Positions 1 to 5,135 of a stretch of 5,135 bases of DNA are shown piece by piece. How positions within the stretch are numbered: the stretch's first letter is position 1; every line of letters starts with the position of its first letter. The position numbers and the translations under genes were made by a program. The DNA is from Lachnospiraceae bacterium (GTDB lineage: Bacteria; Bacillota; Clostridia; Lachnospirales; Lachnospiraceae). The notes beneath the pieces are model-generated. The model had not been told where the DNA came from, ran no database searches, and saw nothing but the letters and a program-made list of their open reading frames with translations. The stretch lies in assembly GCA_017380975.1 (NCBI GenBank), contig JAFOCX010000015.1, positions 1 to 5,135 on the forward strand, given 5' to 3'.

Positions 1-15
1 AATGTGATAGATACG

Positions 16-22
16 AAGGAGG
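16..22 (+). promoter_or_regulatory. Ribosome binding site fixing the start of the exported protein
   Basis: AAGGAGG, a perfect anti-16S match, lies 8 nt before the ATG at 31. It decides between this ATG and the GTG at position 4, which would put charged residues ahead of the signal peptide. Confidence 0.8.
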
Positions 23-30
23 ATACAGAG

Positions 31-477
31 ATGAAGAGGCTCATGTTTATCGTCAGTTTAGTATTCTGTCTGTTCTGCACACCACTGGTAGGTTTCGCAA
101 ATCCGACAGAAGAAGAGAAGGCAAAGTACGAAGAAGCGATTTCAGAAAAATATATCGAGATGTTAAAGGGAAGTATTGCACTGGACAAGAGCAATGCAGA
201 ACTGACCACCTATCTGGTAACCTGGCTGGAGGCTGAAAAGCAGCCGAGAGAGGCAAAAAAGATCGTTGCAAAGATCGATGCATTGAAAGCCGAGCAGGCA
301 AAGAAGGCAGAGAGTATGGATCCATATCTTCTGGCAAAGAAGACTTGCGACGAAAAGTGCAATGCAGAGGGAGCCAATGCGGCTTTGGAAAATATTATCC
401 GTATCCAGAACAACCGCTTAAAAGATCAGGCAGATCTTGCAAAGCTCTGGAAACAAGTGGCGGAATTACTGAAATAG
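31..477 (+). CDS. Small exported helical protein of unknown function
   Basis: I do not recognise a family. The product is 148 residues. The N-terminus is a classic Sec signal peptide: MKR, then a hydrophobic stretch of about 17 residues, with likely signal peptidase I cleavage after GFA at residue 23. The cysteines inside it (13 and 16) do not form a proper lipobox, so a lipoprotein is unlikely. The mature part (24-148) is rich in Lys, Glu and Ala, looks almost entirely alpha-helical, and has one Cys pair (106 and 110, CxxxC) that could form a disulfide or bind metal. No enzyme motif or further membrane segment is seen. The ATG at 31 is chosen because AAGGAGG ends 8 nt before it; a GTG nine codons upstream in the same frame has no such site. 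The gene stands alone, with a terminator right after it. A secreted or surface-associated role is inference. Confidence 0.75.
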   Translation: MKRLMFIVSLVFCLFCTPLVGFANPTEEEKAKYEEAISEKYIEMLKGSIALDKSNAELTTYLVTWLEAEKQPREAKKIVAKIDALKAEQAKKAESMDPYLLAKKTCDEKCNAEGANAALENIIRIQNNRLKDQADLAKLWKQVAELLK

Positions 478-490
478 TTTACGACATGAC

Positions 491-530
491 AAATGGCTGT
501 GAAGCAACAGATGCTTTACAGCCATTTTTT
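491..530 (+). terminator. Intrinsic terminator between convergent genes
   Basis: The stem is 15 bp: 491-505 pairs with 513-527, with one G-U pair and a 7-nt loop (AACAGAT). A run of T (525-530) forms the base of the stem and its tail. It begins 13 nt after the stop of the exported-protein gene. The same stem could also serve the convergent PHP gene ending at 539, but on that strand the U-tract is only three bases, so it would be a weaker terminator in that direction. Confidence 0.9.
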
Positions 531-538
531 CGTACGTA

Positions 539-1258
539 TTAATCTTTCACTGCCGGGATATACTTTGCAAGCAGATCCAGAGAATAGTTTGCCACAAGAT
601 CTTCCGGGAATCCGGCTTCGCGGATGACGGCGATAGAAGATTCATGGTTGCCGACATTGTGCATAAAATGCGCGTCACTGCCCATGAGGACCGGAACTTC
701 GTAGTGTTTGCAGTGCTCCAGAATGATCAGATCGTTTTCACGTGCGCCGGATCGACTGCTGTCAGGTGCCAGAGAGGAGTTGTTGATCTCCAGCAGTTTG
801 CCATGGGTTTTTGCACCGCGTACGACCGCTTCCAGATCAAGCGGATAGCGGCTGTCGTCCGGATGTCCAATGATCTTTACATAAGGATTTTCCATCGCTC
901 CAAGGATCGCAGAGGTATTTTCTTCGCGTGTGCCGAACGGCAGACAGAGATCGTGGAGGCTGGCGATGGTATAGTCCAGTCGTTTTAATGCTTTTTCAGA
1001 TAAATCGATGGTTCCTTTGTAGTCCATGATATTTAACTCACATCCAAAGAGAACGCGGACGCCTTCCACGTATCTCGGAATGGTCTTAAAGCACCAGAAG
1101 TAAACTTCATCCATGGTTCCCCGCATGGACGGTGCATGATCACTGATTCCAAAGACCGGAAGTTCTTTGAGGGCGGCTGCGTGGATCATCTCGGAAATTG
1201 TACCATATGCGTGGCCGCTGGCGATGGTGTGAGTATGTAAATCTACAAAATCTTTCAT
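539..1258 (-). CDS. ycdX: PHP-domain metal-dependent phosphatase (YcdX family)
   Basis: The 239-aa protein spans a single PHP domain and is close in length to E. coli YcdX (245 aa). These enzymes bind a trinuclear metal centre and hydrolyse phosphoesters in the cytoplasm; the physiological substrate is generally unknown. All expected metal ligands are visible in order: H8 and H10 (HTHT), H16 (SGH), H41 (SDH), E74 (GCELN), H102 (SLHD), H132 (GHPDD), and D195 and H197 (SDAH). This is a full set with family-typical spacing, so the enzyme should be active. There is no signal peptide or extra domain. The start is supported by AAAAGGAG (1267-1274) with an 8-nt spacer. It is transcribed alone, divergently from the S1-protein gene and convergently to the exported-protein gene. 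A histidinol-phosphatase of the HisK type is the main alternative; the ligand pattern and length favour YcdX. Confidence 0.92.
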   Translation of the reverse strand: MKDFVDLHTHTIASGHAYGTISEMIHAAALKELPVFGISDHAPSMRGTMDEVYFWCFKTIPRYVEGVRVLFGCELNIMDYKGTIDLSEKALKRLDYTIASLHDLCLPFGTREENTSAILGAMENPYVKIIGHPDDSRYPLDLEAVVRGAKTHGKLLEINNSSLAPDSSRSGARENDLIILEHCKHYEVPVLMGSDAHFMHNVGNHESSIAVIREAGFPEDLVANYSLDLLAKYIPAVKD

Positions 1259-1279
1259 TGTATCAGCTCCTTTTGAGCT

Positions 1280-1290
1280 ATCATATCATA
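1280..1290 (-). promoter_or_regulatory. Candidate -10 region for the PHP gene
   Basis: On the minus strand this reads TATGATATGAT, two overlapping TATGAT boxes (5 of 6 to TATAAT), 22-32 nt upstream of the ATG. The inner copy carries an extended-10 TG, but would place the transcript start at the ribosome binding site. The outer copy gives a short leader of about 20 nt and so fits better. No good -35 hexamer is seen at 17-18 bp from either, so the call is tentative. Confidence 0.35.
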
Positions 1291-1334
1291 TTCCGGGGCA
1301 GAAGACCAGAAGTGTTCGAATGAAAATAAAAGGG

Positions 1335-1363
1335 TGGAAATATTGTTCGGAATATGGTTAAAT
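1335..1363 (+). promoter_or_regulatory. Candidate sigma-A promoter for the S1-protein operon
   Basis: TGGAAA (1335-1340, 4 of 6 to TTGACA) is followed by a 17-bp spacer and TTAAAT (1358-1363, 4 of 6), with an extended-10 TG at 1355-1356. The predicted transcript starts near 1370 and gives a leader of about 44 nt. It is the best candidate in the divergent spacer, but the boxes are imperfect. Confidence 0.4.
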
Positions 1364-1379
1364 AGAAGTAGCGACATTT

Positions 1380-1395
1380 TGCCGGAGAACCGGCA
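1380..1395 (+). other. Short GC-rich hairpin in the S1-protein leader
   Basis: TGCCGG pairs perfectly with CCGGCA around an AGAA loop. The hairpin ends 5 nt before the AAGAGGT ribosome binding site (1401-1407). No U-tract follows, so it is not a terminator. It would lie in the 5' leader made from the candidate promoter at 1335. It could protect the 5' end or influence translation; that is inference. Confidence 0.45.
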
Positions 1396-1413
1396 GCAGA
1401 AAGAGGTAACAGC

Positions 1414-2310
1414 ATGCAGACAATGGCAGATTTGATGGATGAGCTTGAGGCAACCCTGAAGAAGATCAGAGTAGGCGACGTGGTGACAGGTACTGTCATC
1501 GATGTAACAGAGGACGCAGTTCTTGTGGACTTAAAGTCCTACTGTGACGGTGTGATCCGCAAGGCAGACCTGAGCGAAGATCCGGATTTTAATATGATGG
1601 AAGCGATCCATCCGGGCGATGAGATCACAGCAACCGTACTTGCAACCAATGACGGCGAAGGCAATATGGTTCTTTCTAAAAAAGAGGCAAACGCAATTTT
1701 AGCGTGGGATAAATTAAGACAGATGATGGAAGACCGCACAATTGTGAAGGTAAAGATCCAGGAAGTGGTAAACGCAGGTGCGATCGCGTACCTGGAGGGC
1801 ATTCGCGGATTTATTCCGGCGTCCCGTCTTTCTGATGAGTATGTGGAAGAACTGGCTGAGTGGAATGGCAAGACCATCGAGGCTACCGTTATTACCGCAG
1901 ATGAAGAAAATCGTCGTCTTGTTTTATCCGGACGTGAGGCAGCAAGAGAGAAGAAACAGGCTGAGACCAACAAGAAGATCGCCAAGTGTGAAGTTGGCGC
2001 TGTGATGAACGGTACGGTAGAGACATTAAAAGACTACGGTGCGTTTGTTGCGCTCGAGAACGGTCTGACAGGACTTCTTCATATTTCCCAGATCAGCACA
2101 CAGAGGATCAAACATCCGGGTGCGGTACTGAAAGAGGGACAGGAAGTAACGGTGAAGATCATCTCCACGGCGAACAATAAGATCAGCCTCAGCATGAAAG
2201 AACTGATCGAGGAGCAGGCAGAGGCAGAGTCCCACGAGACATATGATTATAAGGAAGAGGGTCAGGCAAGCACAGGACTTGGCGCACTTCTGAAGGGTCT
2301 GAAATTCTAA
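1414..2310 (+). CDS. S1-domain RNA-binding protein (ribosomal protein S1-like, three S1 domains)
   Basis: The 298-aa protein consists of three consecutive S1 (OB-fold) RNA-binding domains at about residues 19-90, 107-173 and 194-262. It has a short N-terminal helix and an acidic, Glu-rich tail ending in GALLKGLKF. The third domain is the most canonical, with the MNGTVETLKDYGAFVAL and GLLHISQIS segments. The first has VGDVVTGTVIDV, and the second is more diverged (GIRGFIPASRLS). E. coli S1 has six such domains; short three- or four-domain forms are usual in Firmicutes, where the protein probably helps mRNA handling at the ribosome rather than being an essential 30S subunit. The ATG is chosen because GAGGT ends 6 nt before it; the Met three codons further on lies too far from that site. 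It is the first gene of the probable operon with relQ and dtd. Annotation as rpsA would be acceptable, but ribosomal association is not shown by sequence. Confidence 0.88.
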   Translation: MQTMADLMDELEATLKKIRVGDVVTGTVIDVTEDAVLVDLKSYCDGVIRKADLSEDPDFNMMEAIHPGDEITATVLATNDGEGNMVLSKKEANAILAWDKLRQMMEDRTIVKVKIQEVVNAGAIAYLEGIRGFIPASRLSDEYVEELAEWNGKTIEATVITADEENRRLVLSGREAAREKKQAETNKKIAKCEVGAVMNGTVETLKDYGAFVALENGLTGLLHISQISTQRIKHPGAVLKEGQEVTVKIISTANNKISLSMKELIEEQAEAESHETYDYKEEGQASTGLGALLKGLKF

Positions 2311-2376
2311 GTCAGACAGACGTGATGTGATGCAGCTGCCTCGGGTATGACTGCAGGTGTTGTTCCTGTGCATGAG

Positions 2377-2381
2377 AGGAG
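2377..2381 (+). promoter_or_regulatory. Ribosome binding site selecting a TTG start for relQ
   Basis: AGGAG lies 8 nt before TTG at 2390, an ideal spacing. The upstream in-frame candidates, GTG at 2357 and ATG at 2372, have no Shine-Dalgarno sequence, and the ATG at 2372 lies just before this site rather than after it. Confidence 0.75.
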
Positions 2382-2389
2382 ACAGTGCA

Positions 2390-3049
2390 TTGGCAAATCG
2401 CAATGGAAATAAGGATCAGGTCGATCAGTGGAAATCGACCATGTTCTTATATAGTTCAGCGCTGAAATCGATCAATACGAAGATCGAGATCCTGAACAAT
2501 GAATTTATCCAGCTTTACAATTATAATCCGATCGAGCATGTGACTTCCAGGCTGAAAACGCCGCAGAGCATTGTGAAAAAGCTGAAAAGCAAGGGCAGGG
2601 AAGTTGATATTGAGAACATGGTGGAGCATGTCAATGACATTGCGGGAATCCGCATCATTTGCTCTTTCATGTCGGATATTTACCCGATCGCGGACATGAT
2701 CGCAAAGCAGGCAGATATTACCGTCCTTTATGTGAAGGACTATATTAAAAATCCGAAGGCAAACGGCTATAAGAGTTATCACATGGTGGTGACGATCCCG
2801 GTCTACCTCAGCGACGGGAAGATCGAGACGAAGGTAGAGATCCAGATCCGTACCATCGCCATGGATTTCTGGGCGTCTCTGGAGCACAAGATCGCATACA
2901 AGTTTGAGGGCCATGCGCCGGACTACATTGAGGCTGAACTGAAGGACTGTGCAGATATGGTCCACATGCTGGATGCTAAGATGTATTCTCTGAACCAGGC
3001 GATCACAGAGTATTCGGATGAGAGAACAGACAACACGGAGGAAACTTAA
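2390..3049 (+). CDS. relQ: Small alarmone synthetase, RelQ-type (p)ppGpp synthetase
   Basis: The enzyme transfers pyrophosphate from ATP to GDP or GTP to make the alarmone (p)ppGpp in the cytoplasm. From the TTG start the protein has 219 residues, close to B. subtilis RelQ/YjbM (about 211). It is a single RelA/SpoT synthetase domain without the N-terminal HD hydrolase or the C-terminal TGS and ACT domains of long Rel proteins. Visible motifs are PIEHVTSRLKTPQSI with R54 and K56 (ATP binding), DIAGIRI with D83 (metal), YVKDYIKNPKANGYKSYH at 114-131 (nucleotide-binding loop with Y127), and VEIQIRT with E150 (catalytic metal). HKIAYK at 166-171 and the C-terminal helix also match the RelQ subgroup, whose members form tetramers. 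All key residues are present. The gene follows the S1-protein gene after 79 nt with no terminator, and its stop codon abuts the dtd start. A long Rel usually sits next to dtd in Firmicutes, so this pairing is notable. RelP is the main alternative subgroup. Confidence 0.9.
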   Translation: MANRNGNKDQVDQWKSTMFLYSSALKSINTKIEILNNEFIQLYNYNPIEHVTSRLKTPQSIVKKLKSKGREVDIENMVEHVNDIAGIRIICSFMSDIYPIADMIAKQADITVLYVKDYIKNPKANGYKSYHMVVTIPVYLSDGKIETKVEIQIRTIAMDFWASLEHKIAYKFEGHAPDYIEAELKDCADMVHMLDAKMYSLNQAITEYSDERTDNTEET

Positions 3050-3505
3050 ATGAGAGCAGTACTTCAGAGAGTAATAGAAGCGACCGTACGTGTGGATGGC
3101 GAAGTGGTCGGTTCCATCGGAAAGGGATTTTTCATCCTTTTGGGTGTATCTGATGAAGATAATGAAGCAGTGGCTGACAAGCTGGCAGACAAGATATGCA
3201 AACTGCGTATTTTTGAAGACGAGAACGGAAAGACCAATCTTTCCCTGGCAGATGTAGGCGGAGAGGTTCTGGTGGTAAGCCAGTTCACACTTTACGCAGA
3301 CTGCCGCAAAGGAAACAGACCGAGCTTCGTAAAAGCCGGAGCTCCGGCGGAGGCAAACCGCCTCTACGAATATTTCATGGAGCGCTGCAAGACCCATGTT
3401 GAGAAGGTTGAACATGGTATTTTCGGTGCAGATATGAAGATTTCCTTAGTAAATGACGGACCGTTCACATTGATGCTGGACAGTCAGGAGTTATTTACAA
3501 AATAA
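3050..3505 (+). CDS. dtd: D-aminoacyl-tRNA deacylase
   Basis: DTD hydrolyses D-amino acids, and glycine wrongly attached to tRNA-Ala, from charged tRNA, so keeping D-residues out of translation. It acts in the cytoplasm as a homodimer. The 151-aa length is typical and both signature motifs are intact: SQFTLYAD at 77-84 and NDGPFT at 135-140. In the latter, G137-P138 is the cross-subunit Gly-cisPro that gives chiral selectivity; Phe in place of Val there is an accepted variant. MRAVLQRV at the start and [14 protein letters not shown] near the end are also family-typical. GGAGG (3037-3041), inside the last codons of relQ, is 8 nt from the ATG, and the ATG follows the relQ TAA with no gap, so translation of the two is probably coupled. 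No terminator follows; the promoter of the next gene overlaps the dtd 3' end. Confidence 0.97.
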   Translation: MRAVLQRVIEATVRVDGEVVGSIGKGFFILLGVSDEDNEAVADKLADKICKLRIFEDENGKTNLSLADVGGEVLVVSQFTLYADCRKGNRPSFVKAGAPAEANRLYEYFMERCKTHVEKVEHGIFGADMKISLVNDGPFTLMLDSQELFTK

Positions 3506-3506
3506 T
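3477..3506 (+). promoter_or_regulatory. Sigma-A-type promoter for the M18 aminopeptidase gene
   Basis: TGGACA (3477-3482, 5 of 6 to TTGACA), an 18-bp spacer, and AATAAT (3501-3506, 5 of 6 to TATAAT) form the best promoter-like match I found. The -10 box overlaps the dtd stop codon. Transcription would begin near 3513, giving a leader of about 80 nt that starts just before the hairpin at 3517. Because no terminator separates dtd from this point, the M18 gene may also receive read-through. Confidence 0.6.
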
Positions 3507-3516
3507 TTGACCCGTA

Positions 3517-3554
3517 CAGGGGAGGTAATCGGACCTATGTCCGAAAAGTTCCTG
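3517..3554 (+). promoter_or_regulatory. Nested hairpin in the M18 gene leader
   Basis: The inner stem TCGGAC (3529-3534) pairs perfectly with GTCCGA (3539-3544) around CTAT. An outer stem CAGGGG (3517-3522) can pair with TTCCTG (3549-3554) using two G-U pairs, leaving an internal loop of AGGTAA opposite AAAG. It sits at the predicted 5' end of the transcript and covers both the Shine-Dalgarno and the ATG of the upstream ORF at 3537. No U-tract follows. I could not match it to any riboswitch class I know. The inner stem is certain as pairing; function is inference. Confidence 0.45.
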
Positions 3555-3590
3555 ATAAATGATATATTTATTTACAAAAGGAGAGGGTAA
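3537..3590 (+). CDS. Candidate 17-codon upstream ORF (leader peptide) of the M18 gene
   Basis: The reading frame encodes MSEKFLINDIFIYKRRG. A strong Shine-Dalgarno, GGGGAGG (3519-3525), lies 11 nt before the ATG, slightly long but usable, and the hairpin at 3529-3544 includes the start codon. The TAA ends 2 nt before the M18 ATG, and the M18 ribosome binding site (AAAGGAG, 3577-3583) lies within the last codons of this ORF, so ribosomes translating it would pass over that site. It is in a different frame from the M18 gene, so it is not an N-terminal extension. The peptide shows no run of one amino acid as in classic attenuators. An ORF this short can arise by chance, so expression is uncertain. 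Confidence 0.4.
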   Translation: MSEKFLINDIFIYKRRG

Positions 3591-3592
3591 CA

Positions 3593-4990
3593 ATGAGTGG
3601 TAAAGATTTAGAGAAAGCACTGTTATGGGAGACTCCGCATATTGCAAAAGAGGCTCCGGCACAGTTAGAAGCAGCACACGCATTCTGTGAAGGCTACAAG
3701 AAATTCCTTGACGCTGGTAAGACAGAGCGTGAGTGCGTAACAGAAGCAATCAAGATGTTAACAGCAGCAGGCTACACAGAGTTCGATGAGAACGTAGCTT
3801 ACAAAGCAGGCGATAAAGTATTCTGGAACAACAGAGGCAAAGCTCTCGTTGCTGCAACATTCGGTACATTAAGCCCGGAGGAAGGTATCCGTATGAACGG
3901 TGCTCACATCGATTCTCCGAGACTTGACTTAAAACCGAACCCGTTATTCGAAAAAGGCGATATCGCATACTTAAAACCGCACTACTACGGCGGCGTTCGT
4001 AAATATCAGTGGACAACAGTTCCGCTTGCAATGCACGGCACTGTTGGTTTAAAGACAGGTGAGATGGTTGACATCGTGATCGGTGAAGACGAAAACGATC
4101 CGGTATTCTGCATCACAGACCTTCTTCCGCACCTTGCTGCTGACCAGAACAGCAGAAAACTCGGCGAAGGCGTAAAAGGTGAGGAATTAAACATCATCAT
4201 CGGTTCCATCCCGTTCATGAGCGAAGACGAAGAAGATAAAGTAAAACAGCCGGTAAAATTACTTGCTATGAAGCTGTTAAATGAAAAGTACGGTATCACA
4301 GAGAAAGATTTCACACGCGCTGAGATCGAAATGGTACCGGCTTACAAAGCAAAAGACGTTGGTCTTGACAGAGGTCTCATCGGCGCATACGGCCAGGACG
4401 ACAGAGTTTGTGCATATACAGCTCTTATGGCTGATATGGAAACAAAGATGCCGGCTCGCACAACTCTTACAATCCTTGCAGACAAAGAGGAGATCGGTTC
4501 CGTTGGTAATACAGGTCTCAACTCCGATTTCGTTCTTCACATTGTAGAGGATATCTGTGCTAACCAGGGCAATGCGAACCTCAGAAAGACACTTCGCAAC
4601 TCCCTTTGCTTATCTTCTGACGTAAATGCAGCTTACGATCCGACATGGTCTTCCGTATACGAAGAGAGAAACTCCAGCTACATCCACAAGGGCTGCGTAC
4701 TTACAAAGTACACAGGCGCAAGAGGTAAGTCCGGCTCCAACGATGCAAGCGCAGAGACAATGACAAAAGTGATCAACATGATGGATGCAGAAGGCGTTTA
4801 CTGGCAGACAGGCGAACTCGGCGCTGTTGACGTAGGCGGCGGCGGAACAATCGCTCTCCTCGTTGCTCACATGGATGTGGACGTTGTAGACCTTGGTGTG
4901 CCGATCCTTTCCATGCATGCTCCGTTCGAGCTTGCTTCCAAGCTTGATGTATATAATACATACAAGGCATTCTGTGCATTCTATAAATAA
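3593..4990 (+). CDS. apeA: M18 family metallo-aminopeptidase (ApeA type)
   Basis: This is a dinuclear zinc exopeptidase that removes N-terminal residues from peptides in the cytoplasm, probably as a large dodecameric shell as in other M18 enzymes. The 465-aa length fits the clostridial ApeA group. Expected active-site residues are visible: H105 (GAHIDSPR), D269 in GQDDRV (bridging Asp, where many relatives have LDN), E299-E300 in DKEEIGS (catalytic base and ligand), D343 in SSDVNAAYDP, and H442 in MHAPFE. The insert between H105 and D269 would be the dimerisation domain, and GGGGTIA at 415-421 is also typical. There is no signal peptide. The start is backed by AAAGGAG (3577-3583) ending 9 nt before the ATG. 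Codon choice differs from the neighbours: Lys is mostly AAA (about 22 of 35 by hand count), while the S1-protein gene prefers AAG, and Thr is nearly all ACA. This suggests high expression. No convincing terminator follows. Confidence 0.95.
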   Translation: MSGKDLEKALLWETPHIAKEAPAQLEAAHAFCEGYKKFLDAGKTERECVTEAIKMLTAAGYTEFDENVAYKAGDKVFWNNRGKALVAATFGTLSPEEGIRMNGAHIDSPRLDLKPNPLFEKGDIAYLKPHYYGGVRKYQWTTVPLAMHGTVGLKTGEMVDIVIGEDENDPVFCITDLLPHLAADQNSRKLGEGVKGEELNIIIGSIPFMSEDEEDKVKQPVKLLAMKLLNEKYGITEKDFTRAEIEMVPAYKAKDVGLDRGLIGAYGQDDRVCAYTALMADMETKMPARTTLTILADKEEIGSVGNTGLNSDFVLHIVEDICANQGNANLRKTLRNSLCLSSDVNAAYDPTWSSVYEERNSSYIHKGCVLTKYTGARGKSGSNDASAETMTKVINMMDAEGVYWQTGELGAVDVGGGGTIALLVAHMDVDVVDLGVPILSMHAPFELASKLDVYNTYKAFCAFYK

Positions 4991-4999
4991 AGAGTGTAT

Positions 5000-5134
5000 T
5001 TAGGTTACAACCTTTCCCCGATAAGGGCGGCAAATCCCAGCAATGGCCTTTAAGGTTGTGGATTTTCCGGTGCCGTTGCCACCCAGTAAGGCAAAAATGC
5101 TGTTCTTCGGCACTTCCAGATTCACGCCTCTGAG
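5000..5134 (-). pseudogene. 3'-truncated ABC transporter ATPase fragment (runs off the right edge)
   Basis: Translated on the minus strand from 5134 to the TAA at 5000-5002, this frame gives 44 residues. It reads LRGVNLEVPKNSIFALL, then the Walker A segment GGNGTGKSTTLKAIAG, then ICRPYRGKVVT and stop. The beginning is unmistakably the start of an ABC nucleotide-binding domain with an intact P-loop (GxxGxGKST). A normal domain continues for some 150 or more residues with the Q-loop, LSGGQ signature, Walker B and H-loop. None of these is present, and the DNA beyond the stop is the coding region of the M18 gene on the other strand. The gene therefore lost its 3' part, probably by deletion or rearrangement. 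The LLGGNGTGKSTTLKAIAG and PYRGKV wording resembles ECF-type (EcfA) ATPases, including forms with two fused ATPase domains; a LivF-like ATPase is an alternative. The intact upstream part is outside the window. Confidence 0.75.
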
Positions 5135-5135
5135 C

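Noticed and set aside
1539..1985. A 148-codon minus-strand frame inside the S1-protein gene
   Set aside because: It is Ser/Arg-rich low-complexity translation opposite a clear S1-domain gene, with no plausible start context.
2331..2368. Short pairings (TGCAG/CTGCA, CAGG/CCTG) between the S1-protein gene and relQ
   Set aside because: They are stems of 4-5 bp with no U-tract, not enough for a terminator or a defined regulatory RNA.
2347..2412. A 21-codon ORF starting at ATG 2347 and overlapping the relQ start
   Set aside because: It has no Shine-Dalgarno upstream, unlike the leader ORF before the M18 gene, so chance is the simpler explanation.
2456..3415. A 319-codon open frame on the minus strand across relQ and dtd
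   Set aside because: The plus strand carries two well-recognised enzymes with all motifs intact. The minus-strand translation has no domain-like pattern, so it is a shadow of their codon composition.
3507..3512. TTGACC as an alternative -35 box before the M18 gene
   Set aside because: No -10-like hexamer lies at 16-19 bp downstream; the TGGACA/AATAAT pair just upstream is much better.
3491..3579. 12-nt direct repeat TTATTTACAAAA at 3491-3502 and 3568-3579
   Set aside because: The repeat is real but AT-rich and short. One copy is the end of dtd and the other is next to a ribosome binding site; no structure or mobile-element signature accompanies it.
5002..5015. Palindrome AGGTTACAACCT plus TTT after the M18 gene as a terminator
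   Set aside because: With a realistic loop the stem is only 4 bp and the T-run is three bases, too weak to call. An 8-bp inverted copy (ACAACCTT at 5007-5014, AAGGTTGT at 5052-5059) lies within the ABC fragment and could equally be chance.

Overview
The window looks like chromosomal DNA of a Gram-positive, low-to-mid GC Clostridia bacterium, most likely of the Lachnospiraceae type. This is inferred from strong AGGAGG-type ribosome binding sites, the mix of genes (a short three-domain S1 protein, a RelQ-type alarmone synthetase, dtd, an M18 peptidase of the clostridial ApeA type) and the codon use. It is not proven from sequence alone. Most of the window is ordinary housekeeping DNA. The less ordinary parts are the leader of the M18 gene and the broken ABC gene at the right edge.

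Layout. At 31-477 (+) lies a small exported protein of unknown function, followed by a strong intrinsic terminator (491-530). Converging on it from the right is a YcdX-type PHP metallo-phosphatase (539-1258, -). A 155-bp divergent spacer (1259-1413) carries candidate promoters in both directions and a short hairpin. Then comes a rightward run: an S1-domain RNA-binding protein (1414-2310), a RelQ-like small (p)ppGpp synthetase starting at a TTG codon (2390-3049), and dtd (3050-3505), whose ATG directly abuts the relQ stop codon. No terminator is visible between these three, so they probably form an operon joining ribosome function, stringent-response alarmone synthesis and proofreading of D-aminoacyl-tRNA.

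After dtd there is a good sigma-A-like promoter overlapping the dtd stop codon (3477-3506). It is followed by a leader of about 80 nt containing a nested hairpin and a 17-codon upstream ORF with its own Shine-Dalgarno. The stop of that ORF lies 2 nt before the start of a 465-aa M18 metallo-aminopeptidase (3593-4990). The M18 gene differs from its neighbours in codon choice, in a way that suggests high expression.

At the right edge, on the minus strand, is the Walker A region of an ABC transporter ATPase. It stops only about 20 codons after the P-loop and lacks the Q-loop, signature motif and Walker B. It is best read as the decayed, 3'-truncated end of an ABC gene whose remainder lies outside the window.

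I see no RNA genes, CRISPR array, insertion sequence or known riboswitch. The strongest leads are the upstream ORF and hairpin leader of the M18 gene, and the truncated ABC gene.
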